Below, in pieces: positions 18,065 through 26,073 of a stretch of DNA of 64,000 nucleotides. Within the stretch, counting starts at the first letter, position 1. Each line of letters begins with the position of its first letter. Source of the stretch: SVTX01 sp045632305 (GTDB lineage: Bacteria; Bacillota; Clostridia; Oscillospirales; CAG-272); NCBI GenBank assembly GCA_045632305.1, contig JAZQWL010000032.1:1-64000 (forward strand). Direction: 5' to 3'. The notes beneath the pieces are model-generated. The model worked only from the letters and a program-made list of their open reading frames with translations, ran no database searches and was not told the origin of the DNA. The position numbers and the translations under genes are program-made.

Positions 18065-18653
18065 TGATATTTCTATCTCCAACCACACAATCAATAATAA
18101 TTTTAATTATATCATTCATTTCATCAGCACATCCACAATTAAGCCACTCCATTACTATTCCAAATATGCCAGTGAGATAAAATTTTATAATATATTGTCG
18201 GTCATTTTGAGGAATTTGAAACCGTGAGAGAATAGGATCGAAAACATGCTTGAACATATTCCCATACACTTTTTCCATATTGAATGAATTAAATTGCTTT
18301 ATTGCAACTTTAAATATGCGCTGATTTTCCTTAATAAAAGTAAGATAAGGCGTCAGATACTCCGAGGTTATAAACACTAAATCCTCAAGCTTACAGTTCT
18401 CAAAGCGTTCTGTAATTCCTGATGTGTCAGCTGAGTAATAAGCAAAATGCTTGTCAAGTATATATCTTGTTGTTTCTTTAAGTAAGTCTGCCGTGTTCTC
18501 GTAATGCAGATAAAACGTAGAACGATTTACGCCTGCCTTATCACAGATCTCCTTGATTGTAATGTACTCGAAGTCCTTTTTTTCAAGCAATAAAATGAGG
18601 GCTTCATCCATCTTGATCGCTGTATTAAAATACTTACTTTCATTTTTATTCAT
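18048..18653 (-). CDS. TetR/AcrR family transcriptional regulator
   Basis: DNA-binding regulator. Residues 31-52, ITIKEICDKAGVNRSTFYLHY, are the canonical TetR helix-turn-helix. The remaining 150 residues form a divergent ligand/dimer domain of the kind seen in clostridial DhaS-like regulators. The 201-residue length is typical. It overlaps the downstream membrane-protein gene by 17 bases and lies 24 bases after the upstream small membrane-protein gene. The likely targets are these neighbours and its own promoter, by analogy with other TetR loci. No ligand can be inferred. Confidence 0.88.
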   Translation of the reverse strand: MNKNESKYFNTAIKMDEALILLLEKKDFEYITIKEICDKAGVNRSTFYLHYENTADLLKETTRYILDKHFAYYSADTSGITERFENCKLEDLVFITSEYLTPYLTFIKENQRIFKVAIKQFNSFNMEKVYGNMFKHVFDPILSRFQIPQNDRQYIIKFYLTGIFGIVMEWLNCGCADEMNDIIKIIIDCVVGDRNINEQGS

Positions 18654-18677
18654 AAGACTGCCCTCCTGTTCAACTTA

Positions 18678-19028
18678 TTATTCTTCGCTGATTTGTCTTG
18701 CGAGCTCAATAATTTCGTAGGCATATTTTTTCTTGCCTTTTTCAAGTATTTTTGTATAGATGGGATAATTAATACCGCATCCAACCATACCAATTATGCC
18801 AATAATAATTCCCAAAATCATATGTGTTAAACTGTTTCCAATAACTTGCATTGATAAGCACATACCTGTACCTAAAACAAGTGAGGAAATTATTCCCCAA
18901 GTGTATGCGAAAATTGTTGCAGGACGTTTAGCTCTTCGGTCGAGTTTACGTAGTGCTATAATTTTAGATTTTTCTTTAGGGGCGTACTCCTTGACAATGG
19001 ATTCTGCATAAATTTTGTCTGTGTTCAT
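18678..19028 (-). CDS. Small two-TM membrane protein, conserved-looking, function unknown
   Basis: The 116-residue product has a polar N-terminal helix with KLDRRAKRPA at about 28-37, two membrane segments (about 39-60 and 68-91), and a basic-then-acidic helical tail. The start has a strong AAAAGGAG ribosome site. Similar clostridial proteins exist in my recollection without experimental function. It is the first gene of the three-gene set containing the TetR regulator. I do not assign an enzymatic role. Confidence 0.75.
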   Translation of the reverse strand: MNTDKIYAESIVKEYAPKEKSKIIALRKLDRRAKRPATIFAYTWGIISSLVLGTGMCLSMQVIGNSLTHMILGIIIGIIGMVGCGINYPIYTKILEKGKKKYAYEIIELARQISEE

Positions 19029-19065
19029 TTGGTTTCTCCTTTTCGGTTTGTTTTATTGTAACTAA

Positions 19066-19074
19066 ATTATATCA
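19066..19074 (-). promoter_or_regulatory. Probable extended -10 promoter of the TetR gene set
   Basis: On the minus strand TGATATAAT (19074-19066) is an extended -10 element 37 bases before the start codon; no good -35 is visible. This region would be the natural site for a TetR operator, but I see no clear palindrome. Confidence 0.5.
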
Positions 19075-19144
19075 GACGAAATAGAGAAACGGAACAACAT
19101 GATTTGGTGAATTTGTTGATTTAAATAAATTATATCACAATTTT

Positions 19145-19190
19145 CTCTGAAAATAAATAGGCGGTGTGAGTTTTATCTCAATCCGCCTAT
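19145..19190 (-). terminator. Probable terminator of the hydroxyacid dehydrogenase gene
   Basis: On the minus strand ATAGGCGG pairs with CCGCCTAT (19190-19157), with extra inner GAG/CTC pairing, followed by TTATTTTC. The T run is broken, so strength is uncertain. Confidence 0.6.
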
Positions 19191-19194
19191 AATT

Positions 19195-20142
19195 TTATAC
19201 TAATCTATTTCTTCTCTCACCATTTAGAAATGCTTCAAGATTCAAAATCGCTTCATCTCTGCATCTAACTCGGGATTCGTACGAGCCCCAAGCCATGTGA
19301 GGAGTCAAAATTACGTTATCAAGTCCCGCGATCCTCGTAAAGGGATGATCGACCCCATAGGGCTCGGCCGTATACACGTCAACACCGAGACCATATATCT
19401 TTTTGTCGAGTATTGCACATGCGAGTGCTTCTTCATCACAAACCGCGCCACGAGCTACGTTTATAACAATAGCGTTTTGCTTCATTTTAGCAATTTTTTC
19501 GGCATTTATAAGATTTCTCGTGCCGTCATTAAGCGGTGTGTGTACGGAAATAATATCAGCTTGTTCGCAAAGTGTATCGATATCAACACATTCAACGTCA
19601 TTCACGGGCTTTCTCTTATAAGCAATAATATTACATCCAAGCGCCTTAGCAACCCTTGCCACCTGCTTACCGATGTTTCCATATCCGACGATTCCCCAAG
19701 TTTTACCCGCAATATCGTGATACGTGGGAGTCAAAATATTTGCAACCTTGCCGTTCGAATATGTCCCGTCAGCACAATCACGGCTAAAGGAGGTCATGTT
19801 GGAAATAAGACTTAACGCCATGGAAACCGTAATCTGCGAAACACTCATCGTTGAATATCCCACAACGTTACAAACCGCAATTCCCTTTTCATTGCAATAT
19901 CCAAGATCGATATTGTCAAATCCGGTTGCCATTTCAAGAATCAACTTAAGATTTGACGCGGCTTTGAGATTTGAGCCGTTAACCTTTATTTTGTTAATTA
20001 CAATAACGTCACTGTCGGCAATATTAGTCTCAACGTCACACGGCGCAGTAGTGCCGAATATTTTAACCTCTCCGTACTTTTCAAATACCGAAAGATCAAG
20101 ATCGTCACCAAGAGTTGACGCATCTAAAATTGAAATCTTCAT
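19195..20142 (-). CDS. D-isomer-specific 2-hydroxyacid dehydrogenase
   Basis: NAD(P)-dependent oxidoreductase of the D-2-hydroxyacid family, acting on a small 2-hydroxy- or 2-oxoacid such as glycerate or lactate. The 315-residue protein has the Rossmann motif GYGNIG at residues 153-158 and the full catalytic set: Arg231 in NVARGA, Glu260 in TAEPYG and His282 in TPHMAWGS. The start follows CAGGAGAAG. The nearest upstream gene on the same strand ends in a strong hairpin only 27 bases before this start. Its own promoter is therefore either within that short stretch or further upstream with read-through. The exact substrate is not determined by sequence. Confidence 0.9.
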   Translation of the reverse strand: MKISILDASTLGDDLDLSVFEKYGEVKIFGTTAPCDVETNIADSDVIVINKIKVNGSNLKAASNLKLILEMATGFDNIDLGYCNEKGIAVCNVVGYSTMSVSQITVSMALSLISNMTSFSRDCADGTYSNGKVANILTPTYHDIAGKTWGIVGYGNIGKQVARVAKALGCNIIAYKRKPVNDVECVDIDTLCEQADIISVHTPLNDGTRNLINAEKIAKMKQNAIVINVARGAVCDEEALACAILDKKIYGLGVDVYTAEPYGVDHPFTRIAGLDNVILTPHMAWGSYESRVRCRDEAILNLEAFLNGERRNRLV

Positions 20143-20160
20143 AAACTTCTCCTGTCAATT

Positions 20161-20191
20161 TAAAAAATGAGGGTATGACAATCATACCCTC
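20161..20191 (-). terminator. Terminator of the 73-residue membrane protein gene
   Basis: Perfect 10-bp stem GAGGGTATGA/TCATACCCTC (20191-20169) with a 3-base loop, followed on the minus strand by ATTTTTTA. Confidence 0.88.
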
Positions 20192-20206
20192 GTCATTTTT
20201 AATAAA

Positions 20207-20428
20207 TCATTCTTCGATAGCTTCGCCTTCGAAAACAACGTCAACATCATCGAGCTGCTCATCGATAAGGTTATCAATTGTCTCGGATTCAAGCTTTTCC
20301 GCTTCCTTTTTCTTCTTCCAGAGCAAAACTGCAGTTACTGCGGCTGCTATAGCAGCAAGAGCAGTAAGAATAATAAGAACTACCTTAATTGCCTTTACGG
20401 ATTTCTTTAACTTCTTGAAAAATTTCAT
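20207..20428 (-). CDS. Single-pass 73-residue membrane protein with acidic tail
   Basis: No family recognised. Layout: a basic N-terminal amphipathic segment (residues 1-15, nine lysines or so), one transmembrane helix rich in Ala/Val/Ile (about 16-36), a KKKK stop-transfer patch, and a strongly acidic C-terminal third (DEQLDDVDVVFEGEAIEE). It would sit with the N terminus and tail on the cytoplasmic side or span with the acidic tail inside, by the positive-inside rule ambiguous because both flanks are basic. The start has GGGAGGAATT. It has its own perfect promoter and terminator, so it is a real, probably abundant, monocistronic transcript. Confidence 0.82.
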   Translation of the reverse strand: MKFFKKLKKSVKAIKVVLIILTALAAIAAAVTAVLLWKKKKEAEKLESETIDNLIDEQLDDVDVVFEGEAIEE

Positions 20429-20470
20429 AATTAATTCCTCCCATGGAAGATAAATTTCATTTCTGTTATA

Positions 20471-20499
20471 ATTATAACCAAAATTATTTTGTTTGTCAA
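20471..20499 (-). promoter_or_regulatory. Promoter of the 73-residue membrane protein gene
   Basis: On the minus strand TTGACA (20499-20494), 17 bases, TATAAT (20476-20471): perfect consensus about 43 bases before the start codon. Confidence 0.88.
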
Positions 20500-20527
20500 T
20501 AGATTGTATTACAAATATTGAAAAAAA

Positions 20528-21907
20528 TTACAAGCTGATGAGATTTTTTATATTACTGTAGAATATCTTTTTTGCAAGCGTGAGCACGTCTTCTTCGTCT
20601 ACGGGTGCTCCACTTGATTCAATCCAATCACAAATAGCGGTAAGATATACTCTCTTTACCGTTTCAAAATAGGACTTGCAAAGAATATTATCACTGAAGG
20701 ACGGAACTCCGACAAGGCGACCGAGCGCCGACATTCGCGCTATGCAGTCAACGCTTGCTCGAATTTTTTTCGCATCTGCGCAATTCTTACCGTCAACACC
20801 ATACAAAAGCTTAGGCGTATCAGTTCTATTTCTGTCCATTGCGAGTGTTATCTCATCAAGGGAATCCGAATAAACCACAGTATTTGGAAGTGCATCCTTA
20901 GCTTCAAGATATTCTATAAGCTTTAACTGAGGGATAACTCCGCGCTTCTGAATATTCAGCTTGCGCCAATACGGTGAATTAAGTGAAATTTTAAGAATGG
21001 ATGTAACGTATATTTTATAATGCAAGCACCATCCTCGGCGCTTGATTTCATTAGCAAGAAACAGTATAAACTCCGCTCTCCACTGCGAGACCTCATCGGC
21101 AGAAAGCTCACCCGAGCCCTTGTTAATCGCCTTTTTCATTATGAGATCAGCATGATAGCGGTCGGGCTTCACAAACCCACTTAAAACAAAAGAATCTATA
21201 AGAAAGCTACTACATCCGAGCCCTTCGAATTTGTCAAATACTTTACCGATTGCAAGACCGAGTGTGTAAAAATCCTTGATCTGAATTTCGGTAACAGCCG
21301 AAAGCTCGTTTATGTAAGAAACAAATCTTTCTTCTTCAATTTCAATTACACCTCTCATGCTCAAAACAGGATAAATCTTCACGGAGGTATTCGCATTTTT
21401 GATTTTCTCAAACGGCTTTAAATCAGAAAGTCCGTCCGTTACAATGCCGAGAACCTCCACACGCGCTCTCTCAAGCAAGCTCAACGCCCGAACGTTGTGA
21501 TTTTGCAAATAATCCGACGTAATATTCCATATTGACTCGCAATTTTGTGGACATATCTTAAGATCGCAATCAAAGTAGAATTTAAGCTCAAAATGTCTCT
21601 GCATGTAGACAAGATTACCGATAAGATCTGGCATAACGTCGCAAAACGCTTTGAATTTTTCAAAATCGGAAGCCGCGCCTGTTATATACTTTTCGTCAAC
21701 ACCCGAATATCTCATTGCCTGACGCATCTTCTTATTGGAATCAATGAAAAGCTCCGTAATATTTGAATACCGCTTGTTTGACGATAAATCCTCTACGTTG
21801 ATATTGCTAATAAAATCAATATTCGCAAAAGAATCGTGAATCTTACCGTATAAATTTCTTGTTAATTCGTTCGGTAAAAGAAAATTTTCATCAAAAGTTT
21901 TAATCAT
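20528..21907 (-). CDS. Uronate isomerase (UxaC) homologue lacking catalytic residues
   Basis: The 459-residue product aligns by eye with glucuronate/galacturonate isomerase over its whole length: the FLLPNELTRNLY opening, the YITGAASDFEKFKAFCDVMP block (about 74-93), IGNLVYMQRHFELKFYF (96-112), the FILFLANEIKRRGW block (280-293) and the C-terminal RLVGV region. The active site is gone. The metal-binding HxH is Ile33 and Asn35, the Asp-x-Arg pair is Phe404 and Asp406, and the SDH and substrate-binding IGALRNN motifs are also replaced. The frame is intact and full length. So it is probably a maintained non-enzymatic paralogue, not decay. It is divergent from the MutS-like gene; no pectin or uronate genes are nearby. 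UxaC ancestry is secure; role unknown. Confidence 0.82.
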   Translation of the reverse strand: MIKTFDENFLLPNELTRNLYGKIHDSFANIDFISNINVEDLSSNKRYSNITELFIDSNKKMRQAMRYSGVDEKYITGAASDFEKFKAFCDVMPDLIGNLVYMQRHFELKFYFDCDLKICPQNCESIWNITSDYLQNHNVRALSLLERARVEVLGIVTDGLSDLKPFEKIKNANTSVKIYPVLSMRGVIEIEEERFVSYINELSAVTEIQIKDFYTLGLAIGKVFDKFEGLGCSSFLIDSFVLSGFVKPDRYHADLIMKKAINKGSGELSADEVSQWRAEFILFLANEIKRRGWCLHYKIYVTSILKISLNSPYWRKLNIQKRGVIPQLKLIEYLEAKDALPNTVVYSDSLDEITLAMDRNRTDTPKLLYGVDGKNCADAKKIRASVDCIARMSALGRLVGVPSFSDNILCKSYFETVKRVYLTAICDWIESSGAPVDEEDVLTLAKKIFYSNIKNLISL

Positions 21908-22046
21908 CTATATGTTTCCTTACTGCAAATTTGATATTTGATTTGTAAAAATCTCACTTTCATGAATAATTTTATCATATTCAGGTAATCAATGCAATAA
22001 TATTTTACAATTTTTTGAAAAATATGTATACAATTGAAACTTTTTG

Positions 22047-22055
22047 TGGTAAAAT
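22047..22055 (+). promoter_or_regulatory. Possible extended -10 promoter of the MutS-like gene
   Basis: TGGTAAAAT at 22047-22055 fits TGnTAAAAT, 56 bases before the start codon. No recognisable -35 is in place, so the call is tentative. Confidence 0.4.
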
Positions 22056-22111
22056 AGAATTAATAAACGAAAATTCTTACAAATGATAGGTTTTAAGAAG
22101 GTATTTTAAAT

Positions 22112-23722
22112 ATGGAAATGACAAATTTCAGTCTTATTTACCCCTCAATAGAAATAAAAAATATGCATCTTGCAGGAAAGCTTACGCCCGATATAGATAT
22201 GTATACCTTAAGTGAGCTTGGAATGCTTGAAATAATGAATCTCAAAAGCTCCGAGCTTTCGGAATATTTTACCATATCTGCTGATGTTATGGAGTACAGA
22301 AGCAAGACGTTTATGGATATGATAGAAAATCCTCGTCTTACCTCTACATTAAACAAGCTCGTTCCCATTCTCACCGATATTACCGAGCTTCGCCGACTCG
22401 AGGCAGATAGCCGAGACAGTGAGGATTATCTCTCGAGCATAACTGAAATAGAGCTTTATATCGCGTGCATCGAAACTTTGAATAACGGCCTTTCCGAGGT
22501 TCGTGATAATTTGAAGAGCCCCGCTTTTATCGCTCTCGACAAGAGAATTTCCGAGCTCGTGGAATCTGATTATTACAAAGAACTTAATCAAAAGCTCTCC
22601 GATCTTACCAAGAGAGTGCGCGAGATAAAAAGCGTTACCATCGGCGTAAATCTTGACTCACAGCTTAGAGCTGAAAGCGCAGGCGTGCTTTCTATCAATG
22701 CTGAATCCTTCAAGTCGGGTGACGTACTCGACAAAATTCTTCGCCTTAGCTTCAAGGATGACGAATACACCTGCATAGCAAATCTTGTTCCCTTTGGAAA
22801 AAAGCAATCGGAAACTCAGCAGACCGCCCTTTCAAACGCATTCAATTCCGCTATAAATGACGTATACAAATCGTCGCTAAAATCATGGAAAAAGATCGTT
22901 CAGACCTACGTTCTTGAAAACACCGATTTCCTTCTTGAAATAATGCCCGAAATTGAATTTTTGGTTAAAGGCACAGAGCTTCAGCTTAAGCTCCGCGATC
23001 GCGGTTGTGATCTGATCTTCCCCGAGATCATGCCAATGAACGACAAAGCTTTTGTTTGCAAGGATCTCTACAACCCCGCCGTTGCCCTTAAATTGCGTGA
23101 AGGTGAGGAAATCGTTGCAAATGACGTTGATTTCGATAACAATAACGCATATATTTATGTTTTAACAGGCCCTAACAGAGGCGGTAAATCCGTAATAACC
23201 TGCGCTATCGGTCTTGCCCTCTCAATGATGCAGCTCGGAATGCTCGTGCCCGCCAAGAGCGCAAAGATCAGTCCCGCGGATGCAATTTTCACACATTTCC
23301 CTACGGGTGCGGATGATACTATTGACAAGGGACGACTTGGCGAAGAATGCGCTCGACTCGGAGAAATATTCGATTGTGTAACTTCCAATAGCTTGGTTCT
23401 CCTCGATGAATCCCTCTCCTCGACCGGCTCGTTTGAGGGATCTTATATAGCCGCTGAGGTGCTCTCCGGCCTTTCAATTGTCGGTTGCCGTTGCCTTTTT
23501 GCGACTCATCTCCACGAGCTTGCAGCTGAAATTGACAGAATTAACGAAACTGCATCCAAGGCGGGCGGTGTTAAGATCGAAACACTTGTAGCAGGGATCG
23601 AAGAGGGACAGCGCTCCTTCAAAATCTATAGAGCTAAGCCAGACGGTAAATCCTATGCGCGCGATATAGCAGAACGCTACGGACTTACTTATGAAAACAT
23701 TTTAAAGAAAATTCAACAGTAA
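22112..23722 (+). CDS. MutS-related ATPase without the mismatch-recognition domain
   Basis: DNA-binding ATPase of the MutS superfamily, but not MutS or MutS2. The 536-residue protein lacks the roughly 110-residue mismatch-binding domain I and starts in the lever/core-like helical region (about 20-330). The C-terminal MutS ATPase domain has a variant Walker A GPNRGGKS (from about residue 353; canonical GPNMSGKS), Walker B LVLLDESLSST (about 430), and ATHLHELA (about 469). There is no Smr nuclease domain as in MutS2. The ATPase core seems intact. It is divergent from the dead uronate isomerase gene, with 204 bases between. Role could be in recombination or an unknown DNA transaction; family known, function inferred only. 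Confidence 0.85.
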   Translation: MEMTNFSLIYPSIEIKNMHLAGKLTPDIDMYTLSELGMLEIMNLKSSELSEYFTISADVMEYRSKTFMDMIENPRLTSTLNKLVPILTDITELRRLEADSRDSEDYLSSITEIELYIACIETLNNGLSEVRDNLKSPAFIALDKRISELVESDYYKELNQKLSDLTKRVREIKSVTIGVNLDSQLRAESAGVLSINAESFKSGDVLDKILRLSFKDDEYTCIANLVPFGKKQSETQQTALSNAFNSAINDVYKSSLKSWKKIVQTYVLENTDFLLEIMPEIEFLVKGTELQLKLRDRGCDLIFPEIMPMNDKAFVCKDLYNPAVALKLREGEEIVANDVDFDNNNAYIYVLTGPNRGGKSVITCAIGLALSMMQLGMLVPAKSAKISPADAIFTHFPTGADDTIDKGRLGEECARLGEIFDCVTSNSLVLLDESLSSTGSFEGSYIAAEVLSGLSIVGCRCLFATHLHELAAEIDRINETASKAGGVKIETLVAGIEEGQRSFKIYRAKPDGKSYARDIAERYGLTYENILKKIQQ

Positions 23723-23729
23723 AACAAAA

Positions 23730-23758
23730 CCCCGAGCTTCTGCTCGGGGTGATTTTTT
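23730..23758. terminator. Terminator between the MutS-like gene and a convergent kinase gene
   Basis: Perfect 8-bp stem CCCCGAGC/GCTCGGGG with loop TTCT, followed on the plus strand by TGATTTTTT. The minus strand has TGTTTTACT after it, a weaker tail. Confidence 0.88.
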
Positions 23759-24338
23759 AAAATACGTGAGGAGTTGCATATTCCTCGGGGGCTTCAAGAT
23801 ACTTGGCGTGATTCTCAACAATGATAGAGACAACCTCATCGGGTGTTTTGCTTGTTGTATCGATTACGATATTGAAGTTATTGTAGTCATAATAATCCAC
23901 GCCGTAGATTTCCTTAAATCTCTCGCGCTCGATTCTGCTTCTTTCAACGAGCTTTTCACATGCCTCGTCAACGCAACAATACTTCTCTTCATCGCCTCTC
24001 TGATTCTTCATAACACGGCACGCCGCTTCGCAGGGCTCGATAGTCAAGAAAATCTTAAAGGTGTCCTTAGCAAAGTGCCAAGCCATACGGGAATCAAAAA
24101 TCAACTTATCGTCTTTTCTTTCTATAGAGATCTTAGTCACCATATTATCGATTTCCGCATCAAGATTGGGATGCTCAGCCATTCTCTGATTAAGCTCAAG
24201 AGTAGAAATACCAAGTCCTCTTGCATATTCTCTCTGAACAGCGCCTGTACTGTAAATTTCAAAACCGTATCTTTCTTTCAAAATATTACAAACAGTGGAT
24301 TTGCCGCTGCCAAGACGGCCGGTAATAGATAACAACAT
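23757..24338 (-). CDS. Cytidylate-kinase-like P-loop protein
   Basis: Nucleoside-monophosphate-kinase-fold protein of the cytidylate kinase-like group common in Clostridia. The 193-residue product begins with the P-loop GRLGSGKST at residues 7-15, then GFEIYSTGAVQREYARGLG, which resembles the NMP-binding part, and a lid-like stretch rich in Arg/Glu (about 130-145). It is shorter than classical Cmk (about 220 residues) and divergent, so the true substrate may differ. The start follows GGGAGAG. It is convergent with the MutS-like gene and appears monocistronic. Confidence 0.8.
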   Translation of the reverse strand: MLLSITGRLGSGKSTVCNILKERYGFEIYSTGAVQREYARGLGISTLELNQRMAEHPNLDAEIDNMVTKISIERKDDKLIFDSRMAWHFAKDTFKIFLTIEPCEAACRVMKNQRGDEEKYCCVDEACEKLVERSRIERERFKEIYGVDYYDYNNFNIVIDTTSKTPDEVVSIIVENHAKYLEAPEEYATPHVF

Positions 24339-24464
24339 AAGAACTCTCCCGAATTTAAACGATAAAATATATATTACTATTATACTACTATTTTCAAAAA
24401 AATCAAGCCCTTTTTTTCTTTTTTGCGAATTTAATCATTTTTTCGCAGAAATTGAAAAATCATA

Positions 24465-24493
24465 TTGAAATAATTGCGAAAATATTATATAAT
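24465..24493 (+). promoter_or_regulatory. radA promoter
   Basis: TTGAAA (24465-24470), 17 bases, TATAAT (24488-24493), 30 bases before the start codon. Confidence 0.78.
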
Positions 24494-24522
24494 ATACACA
24501 GAATATTTTTTGGAGATGAAAA

Positions 24523-25908
24523 ATGAAAGGATTAAAAACCGTATTTATTTGCTCTGAATGTCAGTATCAGACCGTAAAGTGGATGGGAAAATGTCCCTCC
24601 TGCGGCAAGTGGAACACATTTGTCGAGGACGTAATTGACACCCGTCCCGAAGAAAATCAACCCACAAAACGACGCTCACCTATGTCGGTAACAAAAGGCG
24701 GCGCAGCAATTTCATATAACGATCTTGAAATTCCCGACTACATACGCTCGAAAACGGGACTTAACGAGCTTGACCGCGTGCTCGGCGGCGGTCTTGTGCA
24801 TGGCTCCGTAGTGCTTATTTCCGGTGAACCCGGTATAGGTAAATCCACACTTCTTATGCAGATCTCCGACGCACTAGGTCAAAGCAAAAAGGTCCTTTAC
24901 GTTTCCGGAGAAGAATCAGGTGGACAGCTCAAGCTCCGTGCCAAGCGCCTTGGCGTTCTCGGTAAAAATCTTTATATATTAACTGAAACTAATATTGAAA
25001 ATATCATTGAACAGACTGATAAAATAAAGCCCGACGTTATAATCATCGACTCAATTCAAACGATTTACAGTGACGAGATACGTTCCGCGCCCGGTAGCAT
25101 CACTCAGGTACGCGAATGTGCGCTTTCCTTTATCAATAAAGCAAAATTAGAAGGAATCTCAATGCTTATCGTCGGCCACGTAAACAAAGAAGGTGGAATC
25201 GCAGGCCCTAAGGTGCTTGAGCATATGGTTGACGCAGTTCTCTGCTTCGAGGGCGAAAAGCTCCAATCATACAGAATTATTCGCGCCAACAAAAACAGAT
25301 TCGGCTCAACAAACGAGATCGGAGTTTTTGAAATGGCTGACAAGGGACTCATCGAGATCGAAAACCCCTCCGAAATGCTTCTCTCGGGCAGACCTGTAAA
25401 TACTCCCGGCAACTGTGCTGTGTGCACTATGGAAGGAACTCGCCCCTTGATAGCCGAGATTCAGGCGTTGGTTTCACCCACGTCCTTCCCCGCACCTCGC
25501 AGAACCTCGAACGGTGTTGACTATAACCGTCTCTGCCTTATAATCGCAGTGCTCGAAAAGCGTCTTGGTCTCAAGTTCTATCAAAACGACGTTTATGTGA
25601 ACGTTATCGGCGGTCTTCACGTTGACGAGCCCGCAACCGACGCCTCGATAGCTTTAGCGCTCATCTCCTCCCTTACCGACAGATGCGTTCCCGACGATCT
25701 TATCGCTATAGGCGAGCTCGGTCTTTCGGGTGAATGTCGCGCGGTATCCAATCTTGAGCAGAGAGTAAAGGAGGCGGCTCGACTTGGCTTCACCAAAGCC
25801 ATCGTTCCTTATAAGAACATCGAGAAGCGTCCCATTGACACAAATATTGAGATCATCCCGATCCACAGTATTTACGAAGCGATCAAGGTTTTAAAGCAAC
25901 AAGATTAA
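24523..25908 (+). CDS. radA: DNA repair protein RadA
   Basis: RecA-like branch-migration ATPase acting in recombinational repair. The 461-residue protein shows all family parts in order: a C4 zinc finger (CSECQYQTVKWMGKCPSC, about residues 10-27), the RecA-like core with Walker A GEPGIGKST (about 102-110), the RadA-specific KNRFG motif (about 256-260), and a C-terminal Lon-protease-like domain whose catalytic serine is not expected to be active. The start follows TTTGGAG. It has its own promoter and terminator. Length and motifs are standard. Confidence 0.97.
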   Translation: MKGLKTVFICSECQYQTVKWMGKCPSCGKWNTFVEDVIDTRPEENQPTKRRSPMSVTKGGAAISYNDLEIPDYIRSKTGLNELDRVLGGGLVHGSVVLISGEPGIGKSTLLMQISDALGQSKKVLYVSGEESGGQLKLRAKRLGVLGKNLYILTETNIENIIEQTDKIKPDVIIIDSIQTIYSDEIRSAPGSITQVRECALSFINKAKLEGISMLIVGHVNKEGGIAGPKVLEHMVDAVLCFEGEKLQSYRIIRANKNRFGSTNEIGVFEMADKGLIEIENPSEMLLSGRPVNTPGNCAVCTMEGTRPLIAEIQALVSPTSFPAPRRTSNGVDYNRLCLIIAVLEKRLGLKFYQNDVYVNVIGGLHVDEPATDASIALALISSLTDRCVPDDLIAIGELGLSGECRAVSNLEQRVKEAARLGFTKAIVPYKNIEKRPIDTNIEIIPIHSIYEAIKVLKQQD

Positions 25909-25913
25909 AATTT

Positions 25914-25940
25914 AAGCACCGACACTGTCGGTGCTTTTTT
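25914..25940 (+). terminator. Terminator after radA
   Basis: Stem AAGCACCGA/TCGGTGCTT with a short loop, followed by TTTTTT. Confidence 0.92.
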
Positions 25941-25982
25941 AGAAATATCTGTCAAATTATAAATATTTGTGCAATTCATCAA

Positions 25983-26011
25983 TTGACTTTTTTTGCCTTT
26001 TAGTGTACAAT
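25983..26011 (+). promoter_or_regulatory. Promoter of the Na/Pi cotransporter gene
   Basis: TTGACT (25983-25988), 17 bases, TACAAT (26006-26011), 62 bases before the start codon. Confidence 0.7.
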
Positions 26012-26073
26012 TGTAATATGTATAATGTCTCACTGTAGGCAAATTACGAAAATATTATATTACGGAGAACAAA

